Counted from the first letter of the stretch, positions 41,701 to 56,900 are shown. The stretch: 64,000 nt of DNA from Streblospio benedicti (GCA_019095985.1 CM032660.1:43004405-43068404), one strand, 5' to 3'. Notes: generated from the sequence alone by a model not told the origin. Numbers and translations are program-made.

Positions 41701-44700
41701 TTCCTTCATTGCCTCATTTCACTTGGATAAGTCTGCTTTTTGTTGGCAACAAATCCATGAATTTTCCACCCGTATCCTTATACCTTCATAGATCTTAAGC
41801 AATTATAGGATGCTCCCAAGGCGCTACTGAAGGCAACAGCTCTGCAGGAAGAAGTTACTACACTTTCATTGGTGAAACAGCTGGCAAACTCCGTCTTCTC
41901 CGAGTGTTCATAAATCTACTGTTACCTTTTTTTATGGTTATACCTTGGCTGCTTTTTTTCCCATATTCTTAAACCAGACATTACTGACAGGTGAATAATG
42001 AAAAAATCGGTTTGACATGTACTCGTGTACCTGATTCACTGTGGTGTTCCTGTTACAATTATAAATACACTAACAAACCAACTTCTCTGCTCCATGAGTG
42101 AGATTTTGTGTTTGATCTGTATTTTTGTAGTATCCATGAATTAAACCTAAAGCAAGAAATATCATAGGATGTAGTCGCAAAGTAAATCTATTGTTTGAAA
42201 AAAATAATTTATTATCCCAGCGAATCTTCTACTGAAGATTAGACATTTTTTTTTATCTTTGTCTTATCAATATATATTTACAAGTCATCCATTTACTCCA
42301 GGTTTTGTCCAAAATACATCACATTTCTAGATTCACCAACCATATGTTTGTCACCACAAATAATAAAGATAGAACGATCTTTTGATAAAAGAACTGCTGC
42401 TGTTTTTCGGTTTTTACGTGATCCTCCCTCCCAAAGGTGACAGCATATTTGAGATGGATAAGATCCCATTGAGTCAGTTATGCTTCATATACAAGATGGA
42501 TTGTTTGGTCTCACAAACTCAACAAAATTCGACTCTGAAATACTTAACAATGCTGTAAATGAACTTTATGTTTACAAATTTAATATAATATAAATAAAAT
42601 GTATATCAATGTCATATAAAAAAATAAATTGTATCTTGTTTTATTTTATCAGAACATTTTGTGCTAGGTTACAAAACTCAATTGTATTTAATTGCAAATT
42701 TTCAGTTTAACATGCATTTGAGTTATATTGAATCAAAAGAAAAACAAACTGAGACAAATCATTTCTTTGTACAGTGGTTTTATTGATCACTTTGTCAATA
42801 TTGAGAAAAGATTATTGGAAGAATGCGTAGAATTTGTGTGCAATTTTTATGTCTTACATGTACTTGACACTTATGTGTTTCAGCCATTGAATTAAGTTGA
42901 ATTTTCAATGGTCTTGATGCTGGACAGGTTTCTCAAATCTTACTTAAGGAAAAAGAAAGTATGAAGCTTTTTAAAACAAAGGTATATTTTTTGTTGATTG
43001 TGAATGAATATTTGCATTTGTAAGTCAATATAGTGGGAGAATATGGCAAAAAACTTGATCATTTGTATTATGTGTGATCACAAACATGTTTGCTCCTTGG
43101 ATTGTTGATAAAACATTTGTAAAATCTGGCAACTGCTGTAGAATGTGATCGAAATACAAAGTTCCCCAGCAAATTTGTTCGCTCAAAATTACTCTTATGT
43201 ATGTGGATAATTCTTGTTTTAAATGCAGCAGCACAGATTGAAGCACCATTTTGATGATCTTATAAATTACTTTTATGTTTCAAGAAATGTAAAACAGAAG
43301 TTAATCTTGTACTGGCACACATTTGACATTGAATTCATTTATAATGCCAGGCTGATTAGATAGTTGAAATGACAATTGTAATTGTGACTGTGGAATGTTT
43401 AATCAGTTTTATCCAAAAAACATATGCACTTAGTAGTACAAAATAAAATCAACTGTAGCTCATTTATAAATGTTCAAATGCAATTGTGGCAGCTTGTTGG
43501 GTGATAAAAACTGATGTATTTTTAGTGATCAAACGTGTGACATGTTATAATCAAATATATACTGATTTACAAATGCTTGGACGATTTGTTTCAAATGTGA
43601 AGAAGTTTTCTGAAGTATAGTAATAATAACATGATCCTGACTGAGCAGCGTAAAGATGTCAAGAGAGTGCATTAAATGTGCAGACACTAAGACTGAGGCC
43701 ACAAGTCATCAAAGGTTGTGTATGTGTGTGTAGATAAAATTAGATCTACCTCCAGGAATGCTTATCCATTGTCCTCTATTGTTGGAGCTTTTTTTTGCTA
43801 GACATTCCTAGCACGAAATGCCTAATAGATACTGAAAAATATTAAGAGATGCACAAACTTTGTTTGAGATATTCCTTGTAATTGTTCCATTTCAAATTGA
43901 AATTTTTCCGAACATGCACGGATGTTCAAGTTGTTTGTGTTCGTCTGATTTACACAATCCGTATTTTCATGTCTGTATCTCCCAGCTCATTTTCCACCTG
44001 CCAGGCGTGTGATCCCTGGTGATGGTGAACTGGTGGGAAAACAAGGTCCAGATTAAGGGGACCTCGGTATATGTCACTCACCAGGGCACAGATTGGTAGT
44101 CGGTTGTTCAATTTTTTTGGGGAAAAAATCTGAGGTACATAAGGCTATAATTAAGCAATCACTTGTTTGATTACCTATTTTGGAAAGATATATCATTTCT
44201 TCAAAATTTTTCCTACTTTATTAATAGCTCTGTCTCGAATCAGACTCTCATAAACAAATCATGAACTGCATCTTAGAACACAGATTTCAGAGCAATTGAG
44301 GTTAATGACTTGTTACTTGTTTACCCCCAACTGAGCAATACGTCTCTGGGGTTGCTACTCTGAAAGGAATGGCTGATGTATATCCATGTCCGGCACAGCC
44401 TTGAACTTTCAACACCGTGCCAAGCTACTCAATAAATCCTGGTACAAAGCTTGCTGTGTTTACAAGCAGATAATCACCGGAAATTACACAAAACAACAAA
44501 CAGAAACAGCCAATGACATTGCGATAGAGTATTTTTACAGGTGTATATTTGGTCTTACGGTCATATAGATGCAGTTTTGTTTGAATTGCTTATCTTGTTT
44601 ACATAGGAGCTACTGTATCTGTTCTTCTTTTTGTGCATGTGTATGTACTGTTTTATTTAGAAGAATCATATTTCTTAGAAGAATCAGTTTTCTTCTAGGC

Positions 44701-47700
44701 TTAGCAACTCTTAACAGTTCTGATCGAAGAAAAACACGGAGACCTCAGCTGTATGAAGTCTGATTTTTAATGCGTTTTTAACAAATGTATAAATGAGATG
44801 GCTGTGCCAGTCGAGGAATCCTTGATGAGTGATATCATTAGATATTTGAGGCACCCATGAATTTGATCTAATTTGGGTGATGTGATTTCATTACGCCTGA
44901 TTCATCCTATGTTACTGTCATTGTGGATTCATATTTGACAGTAAAACTTCCATTCAGACAGATTGGCTGAAAATGAGCACAAATTTGAAGCTCATGGATT
45001 TGTTTGGTCTAATGGTGGCTTTGCTCTACTTTACACCTTTTATCAAGTTGCAGGCTGTAATGTGCTGATTTGGGGAATTTCTGATGTTAGGTTGATAGGT
45101 TCAAAAACTGTAACACTATGATCTGAACGAATGTTTCGTGTTGGAAGGTAGTGATTGTGTGGTAGGTACTACAGTGTCCAAATAGTGGAACTGTACTGTA
45201 CTCCAGTCCTTCGTCATCGCCTAATCCCATATCCGGCTGCTTCGTTGTGGGCGCATCAATCATTCCATAAATGCTGCGTGGCGTTTCTTCTCTTAAGCTC
45301 GTTCCTTAGCACTTTGTTGCTGTGCGCAGTAAGAGCTCATGCGCAATCTGTTTTCATCAGCAACTATTTTGGAATTATTAATTTGATTAGTACTGATCGC
45401 TGTGCAGAAAAATCGTACTTGTTGCACTTTTCAGTGCCTGTGTGCAAATCTGCAGTCTGTCGTTGTTGGGTCGTCTGCTCAGTGCTTTTTGTATAGATGA
45501 CTGAATTCAAAGCTGAGCACAAGTTCATTCGGTTTATTGCTCTTATGTGAATGACTATAACGTAGGTTTACTGGTTTAATGACAACCCAAATTTAGTAAT
45601 TGATATTAAAGTACTTCAAATGTTGCTGTCTTTGTTACTCACGTTAGTGATAAGAAATATTCTTGTTCAGTATTTGCTGATTAAGAGCAGTGCTTGAGGA
45701 ACTAGTAATCATAGAATCTAAGTATTGACCTACGTCATTATTATCAATCACTGGCTGTTCATGTGATAACAAACTTCGTGGAGCTGATAAGTGATAAGTC
45801 AGAATTATCGTATCAGTTGCATTTGCTATTCTAATAATAAGCCAGCTGTAGAGGAGTGTTATAAGTAGTTGGCGATACTCCACAATCATGTTAAGAAGTG
45901 CCCAGATGAATTTTCAGCACATCAATGGGCAATTATTGTTGAGTGAGCTTGTAAAGCTGCCTTGAGTAATGCCGGGTCAATGTAAAACCTCGGTTAAACC
46001 CAGCCAACAGATACTCCCACTATCAAGTTTATGCTAACAATACGGATCATCCTTGACCTGCCACATACTGACCACGAGGCTGTCTAATATTGATCCAGAA
46101 CTGGCTGTCGTCCAGCCAATTACTCACTGACCTCACGGAGAATCCTCAAACTGGTAAATACTGAAGTGCACCAGGTAGTGGTGGGCAATAAAATGTGACT
46201 AACAGGACAGTGGAATGCAACAGATGTGGATCATGTAAGAGCAGAAAGATGATTGTTATCAGTTCTTTGAGAGAGTCGCCCACAATGTCTAGTTTTTTTA
46301 TGTGTTTCATGTTGTTAGAACGTTTTTGTGTTTGCGGAGAGTTTGAGTTTAGAATATTGCTTGTCAGCTTGGAAACTTGCTTTTACAGATTATATTCATT
46401 CATAAGTATCTAATGGAATTGTTGCACTGTAATTGTCTTGTGGCATCAATGAATAGTCTGTTGGGCATGAAGGTGAGCAAGGCCGTGGTCACAAATAGGT
46501 GGTCAGCCAGCATAAATAACCATGTCACTGGCTGCCCACTGCTGTGTGATTGTCCGTACTCTCCACGCGCTGCAATTTATCTCCGGAAATTGCACTGTAT
46601 ATCAATGTTAATAGGTTTAATAAATCCTTCAGAAGGTGCCCAATTGTCTAATATGAATTACTCATAAAGATTTTTTTTAAGGTCAGGTGATTTATTTTCT
46701 TTTTTAAGGTCTTTTATATGTATGCGATAAACAGACACGAGATAATTTTAAAGTAGCCCATTCCAGGATCAAGTCATTTCAAATGCTACCAACCTGATAC
46801 TTTGGTGCATCTCGTCGTCTCATGCATTATGTATGAAATGTCTGAAGTTTGACATGTATCTGGAAGCTACAATTTCATAATCGGAATTGGATTTTCAAGT
46901 AGCTTTTTCTACTGTCATTGAAATCTAATTTTTAGCGTTTGTGATATGAATGATTTATCGTTTACCATGAGAAATGTAATATCTTAATTTAAAAAAAAAT
47001 AAATAATAATGCATTTGAATGTCATTCCGTGGACTTGTTTTGAACCTTTCAGAACAATTTTTTAATACATTTCAGTTTGTTTCATGTTTTATTTTATACC
47101 TATTAATGAAAATGTAATGTATTGTCATACAATGCATTAATTTGATGCGACCAACATAGACCTGATAGAAGGTTGACAACTACCTAGAACTCTCCTTGAC
47201 ATTGGTTTCACCTTCACCCTATTTAGCCCATGACCCAGATTGTAAACAGACTCGTCCCATCTGAATTGTGGATAACAAGACTTGATAACCTCCACAGGCA
47301 GCTGGTCCAGCTGCAGTATCTTCCCCATCATTCCATAGTCCATTTTCACAATTTGCCCATTTATATTTCATGGCTGGTGTATGGAGTTTTTCCTTTCATA
47401 TAATACCAAAGCAATTTAGCGGTACATGTTTGGATATTTTGTTACAGTTGTATGGAGATTTTGCTTTCACATATTACAGACAGCATGGCTTAAACGTGAA
47501 GAGTTAACTAATTGGATTCTTTATCATAAATAGGGAACATGCGTAATTTGATTATGTGAGCGTATGCCTGTTAAATAATGCAATTTCCTCGTGAGAAATA
47601 TGCCTTTACCAAGGACGCCAATACATCCTAAAATTGTAGACTATTGTTGGCACCACATTTTAGACTGCTTACTCCTCACAACAAGCGACAGCGACCAGGA

Positions 47701-50700
47701 GAGATTTTCACTCCATTAGTTTAATACTGCAGCGGTTCAGTTATCAAGTGAACTCGTGTGCTGTCCAATAATCATTGGAATTCATGAATAAGCACGTAAA
47801 GCTGTGGCTGTTTCTGTGGAGTACATCTAGGTCAGTGGGATACACACAAACAATAGACTCAGGATATTTAAAAGTACCTGTGAATTGGATTTTCAAACTT
47901 TTGAGGATAGCATTACTGTTGATTAGGATACCTATTCAATAGTGGTAATAAAAGTATTTTTTAATTAAAAGATTCATAAAGAAAAGATGCAAATAGAATA
48001 TACTATGCTAAGAATTTTATGTCAATGATGTATGATTGAATACTTTCAAAGCCAAATAATATTGAATGCTTTTGCTGATGAGTCACTTTAAATGCAAATC
48101 TTTCGTGATTTCCTTCTACCTTTAGATAGAAAGGTATAGTTGACTAAAGTTTGTTTTCTGTAACGTATCAGAGAAGTAAGACACATGAACCGAATCATAA
48201 AAAAATGATAAGGACAGAAGAATGCAATGGCCTACAGGTTAATAAGCTTACAATGACATCACTGTAGGTTGGCATATTTATCTGTGTTTATGGAGGTGTT
48301 TGGCGTATTCATGTGACCTTATGAGACCTATTACATCAGCATAATATGTACTCTTTGTACTGCAATGTATGTTTAGGAATGTCATGGTAACGTCCATTTT
48401 TCAGTTCTCTGTGACCTTGCCAGTATTGAAATGTACAAACTGCCTTCAGATAAAATCATCAGGTTGTAACTGACTTTGCATTGATTGAATTCTGTCTCTC
48501 GTTAAATTGTATAGATATGAACTTGCCATAACTGTCATATTTCTCTTATACATGTATATACCCAAGTGTACACTTACTGAGTCTGTTCATTGCTCACATT
48601 GTAACTGAGATTCCCTGCGGTTATCAGCGGAATCTATTTAGTTGTTTAGTTTTCTAACAATATAGCGTTCTACTATTGAGTTCCTTAAAAAGTGTGTGTA
48701 TGTGTGTATGATTTTTTTTATTTTTTTTATTTTTGTTTGCACAGCATAAATTGAACCATTTGTATAGATAGGGAGTGTATTGGAAAGTCTTTGCCAGCCG
48801 TAGATTTCTCTAAGGGGTTTGGTACGAGCGCTTTGCAAACAAAAGGAAGCTGATCGTCACTGGGCTTGTTTTTGTGGTTTCTTTCAAATGGAAGTAATTT
48901 TGATGGCTCTTTGACTTTGGTGGAAAACTTATTTTTTTAAATTGAAGTGGATAAGGATTATTTAGATTTCAAAAAAAAAAAACAATACAAAAGATGCAAG
49001 AGTCATAAATTAGGTCAAGGTCATCAGTGGGTCATCTAACTGCCTTAAGGGGACATTAGTGATGAAATGATATTACACACTTTTATAGCCTTTCATCGAT
49101 GGTTAGATTGGTACAAAAGTTTTTTTTATTGTTTGGTGATTCATATAGGGTAACGTAACCAGAATTCGGCCCTCTTATCAATTGGCCGAGAAAGGGCCGA
49201 AAACTGGTCACATTACCTACCCTATATGCTTTGAATGTAGATAGATATTCTATGTTATTTAGACTTTGCACTATTCTATTGACTTTATACCATTGATATG
49301 ATTAAAGCTGTCTGACATGTAACAATGGTATCCTAGCTAAAGATATTGACCATTAGTCCGTGAAGGTGTCCATGAATAGGGAGCCTTGCATATTCATTGC
49401 TCCAGTGGGTATGCTCTAATCTTGGGCTCCAATTCCTTTGCTGGACTTGATAGTTTGTTCAGACTTGCTCTATTTCGTGTCCTGTGCTTGTGTAAATCCA
49501 CTGCAAGTCTCGTTCTTTTTCTTCATATGGTTGGGGAGGAATCAATGGCGTTATTTACTGACTGTACAAACACTGTGCCAGTATTGTTATGAAGACTATT
49601 ATCTTGATTGATCAATATATTCATCTTAAACAAGTATTTTCTGTGAATAAAGCAACCAATAAAGTAATCTTTTTTGGTGTTAAGTCAGTGATTTAACTGT
49701 TATCACATTGATGATCCAGTGGCATAAAAAGTGTCATACAGTGGCTATTGTGTAGACTGTTACGTCAGCAGAGTCCTCAAGTGTAAAACCTGATCATCAT
49801 GAATAGTGTGTTCATAGTCATAGATTGGCAAGTTTTATCATTACATTTAATTTAAATATGAACAGGTTTTTCTTTTCATGAGGATTTTGGATTTCAGTAA
49901 AGTTATGCAACTATTGTGTTAAAAAGTTTGGGTGGTAGAAGTTTTACGATATTTGAAGAATTTGATTAAAAAAGAGAAGAAATATAATTTAAAAGTTAGA
50001 TTCCATTCACTCTATAACAGTATATCTGAAGTCTGCATATCACACTATCAGCTTAGTGCATTCATATATTATCTGCAATCTAGTGCCTAATACCACAAAT
50101 TGTAAATACATATGTTCAAAACGAATGGAATTCTTTGAAAGCACAGAAGAAAAACACTAGTTTATATATCTAAGTTACATGTTAAATGCTAAAAGGTTGG
50201 TAGATCTTTTGATTGATAGAAAAATAATTCATAATTCATAAATTTGATTTATATCTTAAAGTTCTTTTAAACCTTAGAGTTTGTGAACTAGATTATCAAG
50301 CAGCTGAACTTGAAATGACCTTCACATCAGCTCCTAATCGGTTTGTGCTTTCTGGCTGATAGTTGATAAGCTGCCAAAATTCTACGCATTGTCAACATTC
50401 AAACATTTTACTTTGTGGGCACTTAGAATTGTAAATAAACTTGAATAGGAAATTTATATGTGCCATAAACAATCAACGAAAGAAAATATATCATCTGCAG
50501 ATCCTTTTGAAACTCTGAAGAAGATCACCTATCCTATGAAAATGTATTTTTCATTTATTTATGTAAGCACAGATGGTGACTTTTACATAAAACATGCAAT
50601 GAAACCTGCGATTGTTTCATTCACTGACTTCTCCATCTTTTGGTCATTGGCAGTAGACTGTGCATGCACATGTAACTTTGAACGTAGCTATAGAACATGT

Positions 50701-53398
50701 TTTCACTACAATAAAACATTGTGATTTATACTGTAATAACATTTGTGTCTAGGTCTGCTCTTTAAAGGGTTCATTTATTTTAAGCCCCTCTGGAATTTAT
50801 ATACATTACAGTCGAACTAGAGTTGGTTGATCTGTAATAAGTTGGAATTCTGCCTCAGTGAAATACATAATCGTTTCATTCATGTGCAATTGCATGTACA
50901 AATAAGAATGTTCCAAATTAGTCAAAGTTTGGAATCTCAACATAACAGCTCCACACATTTCCCCATTAGAAGGTGCTCCTGTATTGTGCTTGCATTTTTC
51001 CCTGCACTAAAACCAGGGTGGTTGCTCTTTTGTTTTCCGTGATGTTTATAGCCAGAAGCTAATGAATAATCACCAGGCCAGGATGGGTCCTTGCAGAAAA
51101 GGCCGTTAGCCTCAGTCCATGTATAATGTTGCATTTCATAATGCATACCTCTCAGCAATAGCATGCTAATGATATTGCTTTCAATGATGACAAAGGAAAT
51201 GTTGGCGAGTGTTGTATGTCATAGATCACTAAGCATTTCCTTCATGAGCATCAATTTGTATGCAGTATATTGTGCAAGAAACGCTATATTGACACTTATA
51301 TGGGATTCGACAGGTACCAACCTGGACGTTGTCAATGTCATTTTGACATTGTTTACTTCTGAGTCAGTCAATTGCGCACTCTGTCCTTATAACTGAATTT
51401 CACATCAATTAGCAAGTCAAGAAAACTCTTTAAATCAGTTTCACGTATACCCTAAACATCCATAGAAGGGTCCATCCTTACTATCTAAAATGTTTATCAG
51501 ATATCCACATTATTTAGACTTTAATTAAATACCTTATCACGTAAAAGCCCATCCCCTTAATCGACCAAGCATCAAACTAAACTCAAAGTACATGTGGTTG
51601 TACATGTGGTTTAACGTGAATATTTAGATGCGAGCATGAAATTTAAAAAAACTAAACAACATATTAACATTTGTATGTCTCATCACCTTTGTTTTAATAG
51701 TTTATCTGTATGGGTTAAGAACTGCGCACTTGTGTATTAATCATTTACATTTGCTAGTAACATTTCAAGTGATATATCTCATGAAAAGTGTTATAAGGTT
51801 TTTAACATTTTTGTCGACATATTTTGTAATTACAATGTAGTTCAAGCATTGAAATTCCAATGTTGGAGATAACAGTCACGACAAAAATTTCAGAATGATG
51901 TTCATTTTTCTTTCTGCTCATGAATATCTGTGCCGATAATATAATGGCAAGCTGATGTAAGTCACTTCAGTAGGAGTGCTTTATCATTCATGGTCAATCT
52001 ATCTGTATCACGTGTGACATTACAACTCCCAATCTCCACCAATGAATGTTATTAATTCAATTTACAATGCAAAGCAGAACGTTCACTTGCAATTGATTTA
52101 TAGTGTTCTTATTTAAGAGACACTGCGTTGTGATATTGTCACGTAGCAAAAGGTGTTCTTTTTATCAAAATCATGTCTTCACCTTTCTTTTTTCGGATTC
52201 CCCAAGCAAAAGTTAACTAGTCAAAACAGCATTTCCAAAATTGAAATGTATTTTCTTCCTTCAAATTGTGATGACTGGTTTCGTAGGAATGTTCAAATTC
52301 TGTTTCTTTCTATTGTCAGGATGGTATGTGGTGTGGTTCACAGAAATTATTGTTTTGCAAGTATTTTTCTGATAAGTAAGTCTGGGGCTTATATGTGCTG
52401 AGCAAATGGAATGGAAAACAAAACCAATTAAATGAAATTATCAAATAATAACTGCATATATCTATGATGGGTAGACTGTTGACTAAGTCTGTACTGCAGT
52501 TTAATGCAAGTCATATGTTTGCATCATCAAAGATTCATTCTGAAAAAATATTTGCTGGTGCTATGTGGCATCAGATTCATCATACGTCATGCACAAAAAG
52601 ATTATTAATGATGATGATAATCTCGTTTTGTAGCTATATACATATGTTACGGTGAGTTAAAGCCGCAATCATTGGGGTGTAACCCGGGGGGGTGTAACTC
52701 CCAATCGATGCATTGGAGTGTAATTTTGGGTGTGGTATGTCTGTCAACAGTTTTAGCATTGTTCCTTTTATTCCCTACAACTAGGAGCATAGATAAGTGA
52801 AAATTCCTGAGAAAAGAAGAGAAACTTTATAATATAAATAAAAGGAGGTTTTGACAAATATTTGAAATAAAAGTAGGCACACAAGGTCAAAGTCAAACAC
52901 GTGTTTTGGTCACGATAACCTCAATTATGTAAACAGATCTGTGCTCTAGATAAATTATGATAGATCTTTAGAAATGGAGGTGTATTTTCAACCCATGTCA
53001 ATAAAACCAAATTAGTTGTTTGACAGGCTCTGGTTGTTTCATCTGTAAAATGAATGTGAACAAGGCTGATGTGGTGTGGTGGTGAACTGCACTCCGTAAC
53101 CTTCAAACATGACCTACTTCATCTTTGTTTAGCAAAACACTACAAGGAATCAGACATAAATAGTGAAACTTAAATATACTTTGAATTCTTCGCTGAATAT
53201 GAATATTTTTGTTATGGAAACACCATGCAGCACAGGATTGAAATTTCTCATAATTCAGCTATCAGATATGTATAGCAGATTTGTCTGAAAACTCTTTAAT
53301 AGAGTAACTATTTCTTTCGTCATTCTGTAAAAAAAAAGGTCATGGTGACACATACAATGATTAAAGAAGTAAACGTCTACACTGCGTTTTTGCTGAAC

Positions 53399-53631
53399 CT
53401 GTTTGTCTAATGCAACTCGTCCGCTCTTATTAACTAGTAAAATCTTGTGGAGGACGAGTAGAATGTTTTAGCAACTCGTCCTTTTGACCAGTAGCAATTG
53501 TGGCCAATTTGACGTACAAGTATAGAGCTTTGTGCAAGGAGGATGAGTACATTTTTATGCAGGACAAGTAGATATTTGAGGGTTACTCGTCCTGCTGACG
53601 AGTAGCACTTTTCCACCTAATCCTGACCCTG
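53399..53631 (-). mobile_element. ACTCGTCC TIR element, copy B (inverted)
   Basis: Ends in CCTAATCCTGACCCTG; the opposite end is diverged (CTGTTTGTCTAATG). The interior matches the reverse complement of 56505-56735 almost throughout, including GGACGAGTAG motifs. It ends only 54 bp before the first NR5B coding exon, next to the branch-point region of that acceptor. Confidence 0.75.
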
Positions 53632-53685
53632 TAATGACAAATTGAATTGACGCTAAACAAACCTAACCCATTTACCCGCTTGCAG

Positions 53686-53901
53686 AAATGCTGAGGTAGC
53701 GGTTCGATGTCGTCAGCGGCAGCAGCAGGAGGCGGGGGCGGGGGCATGACGAGCAGCGAGGTGGGCATCTCGCCCGTGCTGCTGCAGGCCATCACACACA
53801 CCCTGTCCACCAGAGCCAACTCCGGAGGCGCAGCTAGCAAGGCAGCCCCGGCCACCAACGCCTACATACATCCCAATACGTCCCATGGAGTCATCATACA
53901 G
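53686..53901 (+). CDS. NR5B: NR5B first coding exon
   Basis: The exon begins after GCTTGCAG; 21 untranslated bases precede ATG at 53707. An in-frame TGA at 53692-53694 shows that translation starts here and that a 5' UTR exon lies upstream, not located. 65 codons: [30 protein letters not shown] and [11 protein letters not shown], with a run of six Gly. It ends at CAG|GTACTA. Confidence 0.85.
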
Positions 53902-56900
53902 GTACTATCACTGCCGTCATAAATGAAAATGCATTTTTGCTTCAATCAATGAAAACCAGGGTCATAGCATATGGCAGCTGGGAATCCAAGATGGCTAAGT
54001 TGAACTACTTTGGCAAAACCGGCGTAAAAACCCATAACATTTTGATAAGCTCACTGAAGATAGGAATGCTTCTGACACACAAGAAATTTTGGCAAATCTA
54101 ATGGAAACCTGGACACAGCTGCTTAGTTCTTATGTTGTATGTACTCTGTACTGTTTTAGACCTGACTTTCATGGCTTGTGATAGAATTCATGATTTGAAA
54201 AAAGAATCTACATCGCAGTAGATTTCATTGATTTCAAAATCGGACTAAAGGTCCTTGTGCAAAACTTAATTTAATTTCATGGTGGCAATTTCAGGACTCG
54301 CAGGGTAAGCCTCAGTTCATCAAGGTGGAGAATCAGCACCCGAAACCCCTGTTGACCGTCGTCAGTGAAACACCAGCACATAATGCAGATAATTGCGTGA
54401 CACATGTAAGTAAAAGTTCAGGTATAGGCAATAAACTTGGTTTGAATGAGTGAAAAAATATGCTTGAGCCTCTTCAGAAGCTAGCTGAAGATTTTATAGT
54501 GAATTGTGCCTCTCATGAATAGAAAATGATTGATGCAAGGTGTTCGAGCAGGCTCATTGATTTCAAATGTTCATGGCTACAACGAAACATTTCATTCTTG
54601 TGGACGCCATTTGTTCAGGGCCGGCTAATCTTTGAACTTGCCACGTCCGTAGTCCTGGAGCAAAGTTTCACGCTATTTGTATCGTTCTGTAGGTGTCGTT
54701 TGCCGGTGGCGGAGACCTGGAGGAGCAAGTCGTTTACATGCACGGCGGGCTCGAGGAGACCGTCATCGAGACGACCGTCGTCGACGACAACGGCGACCAC
54801 TGGACGCCGCCGTCCCAGGACAGCAGCTCGACTGGTGGCGAGAACGACACGATCAGCCAGGACTCATCATCCATGGTTAGCATCGCGCCACGGCGCCGCT
54901 TCGTATCGCGACACAACGGCAACATCAACATGAGCGGCATGTTGACTGCGATAGCCTCGCATTACAAAAACCAGACGGCGGCTGCGCGGCAAACCGCAAG
55001 CAACGGACACCGCGGCGGCGGCGGCAACGTCATCAAACGCGAGGACCATCGAGGAGTATACGGTGGCGAGTTGATAGTGACCGAGGCCGTGGAGAACGTG
55101 GTCGCTACGGAGACCGTTCTTGACTCGACGACGAGTAGCGACGACAGCTATTCGTCGGGGCTGCCGCCGTCCGCCAAGCGGCCGAAACAGGAACTACTGC
55201 TGCAGGACACGACGAACACGAAGCAGCAGCAGCAGCAGGCGGTCGCGACGCAGACGCTCGTGATCCAGAAGGTGGGGGAGAACCTGTACGTGGATGCCAA
55301 CACGGGCCAGCCCATCGAGATCCAGGGCCTCGGCACGCACATGGGGCTGGCAGAGATCGGCAACACGTTCGTGCTCAAGACGGTGGACGTGAGCGTGAAC
55401 GACGGCGGCTCCGAGGCCGGCGGAGGCGACCACAAGCCGTGTCCAGTGTGCGGGGACAAGGTCTCAGGTGGGTGTCTGCAAAATGCTGAAAGATTGATGT
55501 ATTTAGTACTGACTTAGATACAAGCCAAGACGTACATGTGTGCATTTAAAGTGCATATATGTATAATAATCTGATAGTTTTGGAATCCTGTAGATATACA
55601 ATTTTTGATGTTGATTGATTTTTTTTCTCTAAGCAATGTATACTGTGGGGAGTAATTTAAGTTCCCCATCATGTAAAGGAAGGCGCTGGCATGGCCTATT
55701 TTTTAGCAAATTTAACTGGATCGGCTCATTGCAAATTTACTTCTGTATCCCTCATGTGCACAGTAATTTGAATACTATGTTCTTTAATACTATATAGGTG
55801 GAGTGTATATGCAATAAAAATATGCTGAAGTATAAAAGACTGCATACGTGTGTATTTGATAACAATCAATTGTGAATATCAAATCAAAGAAAGCTACTTT
55901 TTACAAGTACAGCCTTGCACTATGTAAACTTATGTCCCATTAGTCAACTATGCAGTTCTGTAAGATAAACAGTCAATGATTTCTTCACGCTCATGTGAAC
56001 AAGTCACACATTCAGTTTTTTCCCCATATATTCATAATAAAGTTTAGTCTTTCATAATACATGTATTCAGAGTATGATTGTTAAAAAAACAAGACCGCAC
56101 CAAATCTTTTCTTCGGCTAATCTTAATCTTTATCTACCATTGAAGGTGACCTTTGATACAAAGAGACTTTTTGTTGATGGGATTGGACTTGTGCAGAATT
56201 GGTTGCTAGGTGCATTCATAATTGGTGCTTGTTATGTAAATATGTGTATGTAAAGTTTGTTTAGGATGAATTATGCATTGACTAATTTAGAGACGAAATT
56301 GAACCAATTATGCGAGGTTGTTGATCGAGTAAATTGTGATTCTGGTCTTTTATTAGCAGCCAATATAGTGTATAATGATTATTGTTGATGATGGAATTGA
56401 GTGGTACATGTGATAGTTAAGTCTTATGTTACACAGAGTATGATATTTATATGAGTGTTATGAAATTTAACACTTTGTTCCTGTACTCTCATTCTCTCAA
56501 GCCACAGGGTCAAGATTAGGTGGAAAAGTGTTACTCGTCAGCAGGACTAGTAACCCTTAAATATCTACTCGTCCGCCAAAAAATGTACTCGTCCTCCCTG
56601 TACAAACTCTATATCTGTATGTCAAATTATTCAGAATTGCTCCTCATCAAAAAGACGAGTTTCTAAAAATTAGCACTCGTCCTCCACTAATTTTACTAGT
56701 CAATACGAACGGAGGAGTGGCTAATCCTGACCCTGAGCCATATGAAATCAAAATTTTAGCACTGTGCTTAAAAGCTTCCAAATAAGCTAAGCCATTAATC
56801 TTATTTGTCATAAAGTACTGTATTTATCAATATTTAGATAGCTGTGACTGCTCTTCAATTGTCTAGTGTATTAGATAAAGTGAGAATGTTTTATGCAGAC

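Larger units (their letters stand above)
23346..53685. other. 30-kb gene-poor interval between COG6 and NR5B
   Basis: The two genes are divergent, so this interval holds both upstream regions and the non-coding 5' exon(s) of NR5B, whose first coding exon begins with a splice acceptor. Apart from the repeats listed separately, the gap at 35263-35362 and two open frames near the gap, I find no coding signal. Stretches 23346-24740, 26126-27299, 28830-32455 and 35800-53398 look like ordinary AT-rich sequence. A slightly GC-richer patch at 45190-45480 contains CATGCGCAAT and GTGCGCAG and could be a promoter; this is weak. Confidence 0.55.

Noticed and set aside
45155-45496. 113-codon plus-strand frame rich in Leu, Cys and Val
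   Set aside because: T-rich DNA gives hydrophobic chance frames; there is no domain, no signal of splicing and no partner exon.
54526-55459. Several long frames overlapping NR5B exon 3 on both strands
   Set aside because: Shadows of a GC-rich coding exon; only the frame that ends in [10 protein letters not shown] joins the zinc finger.
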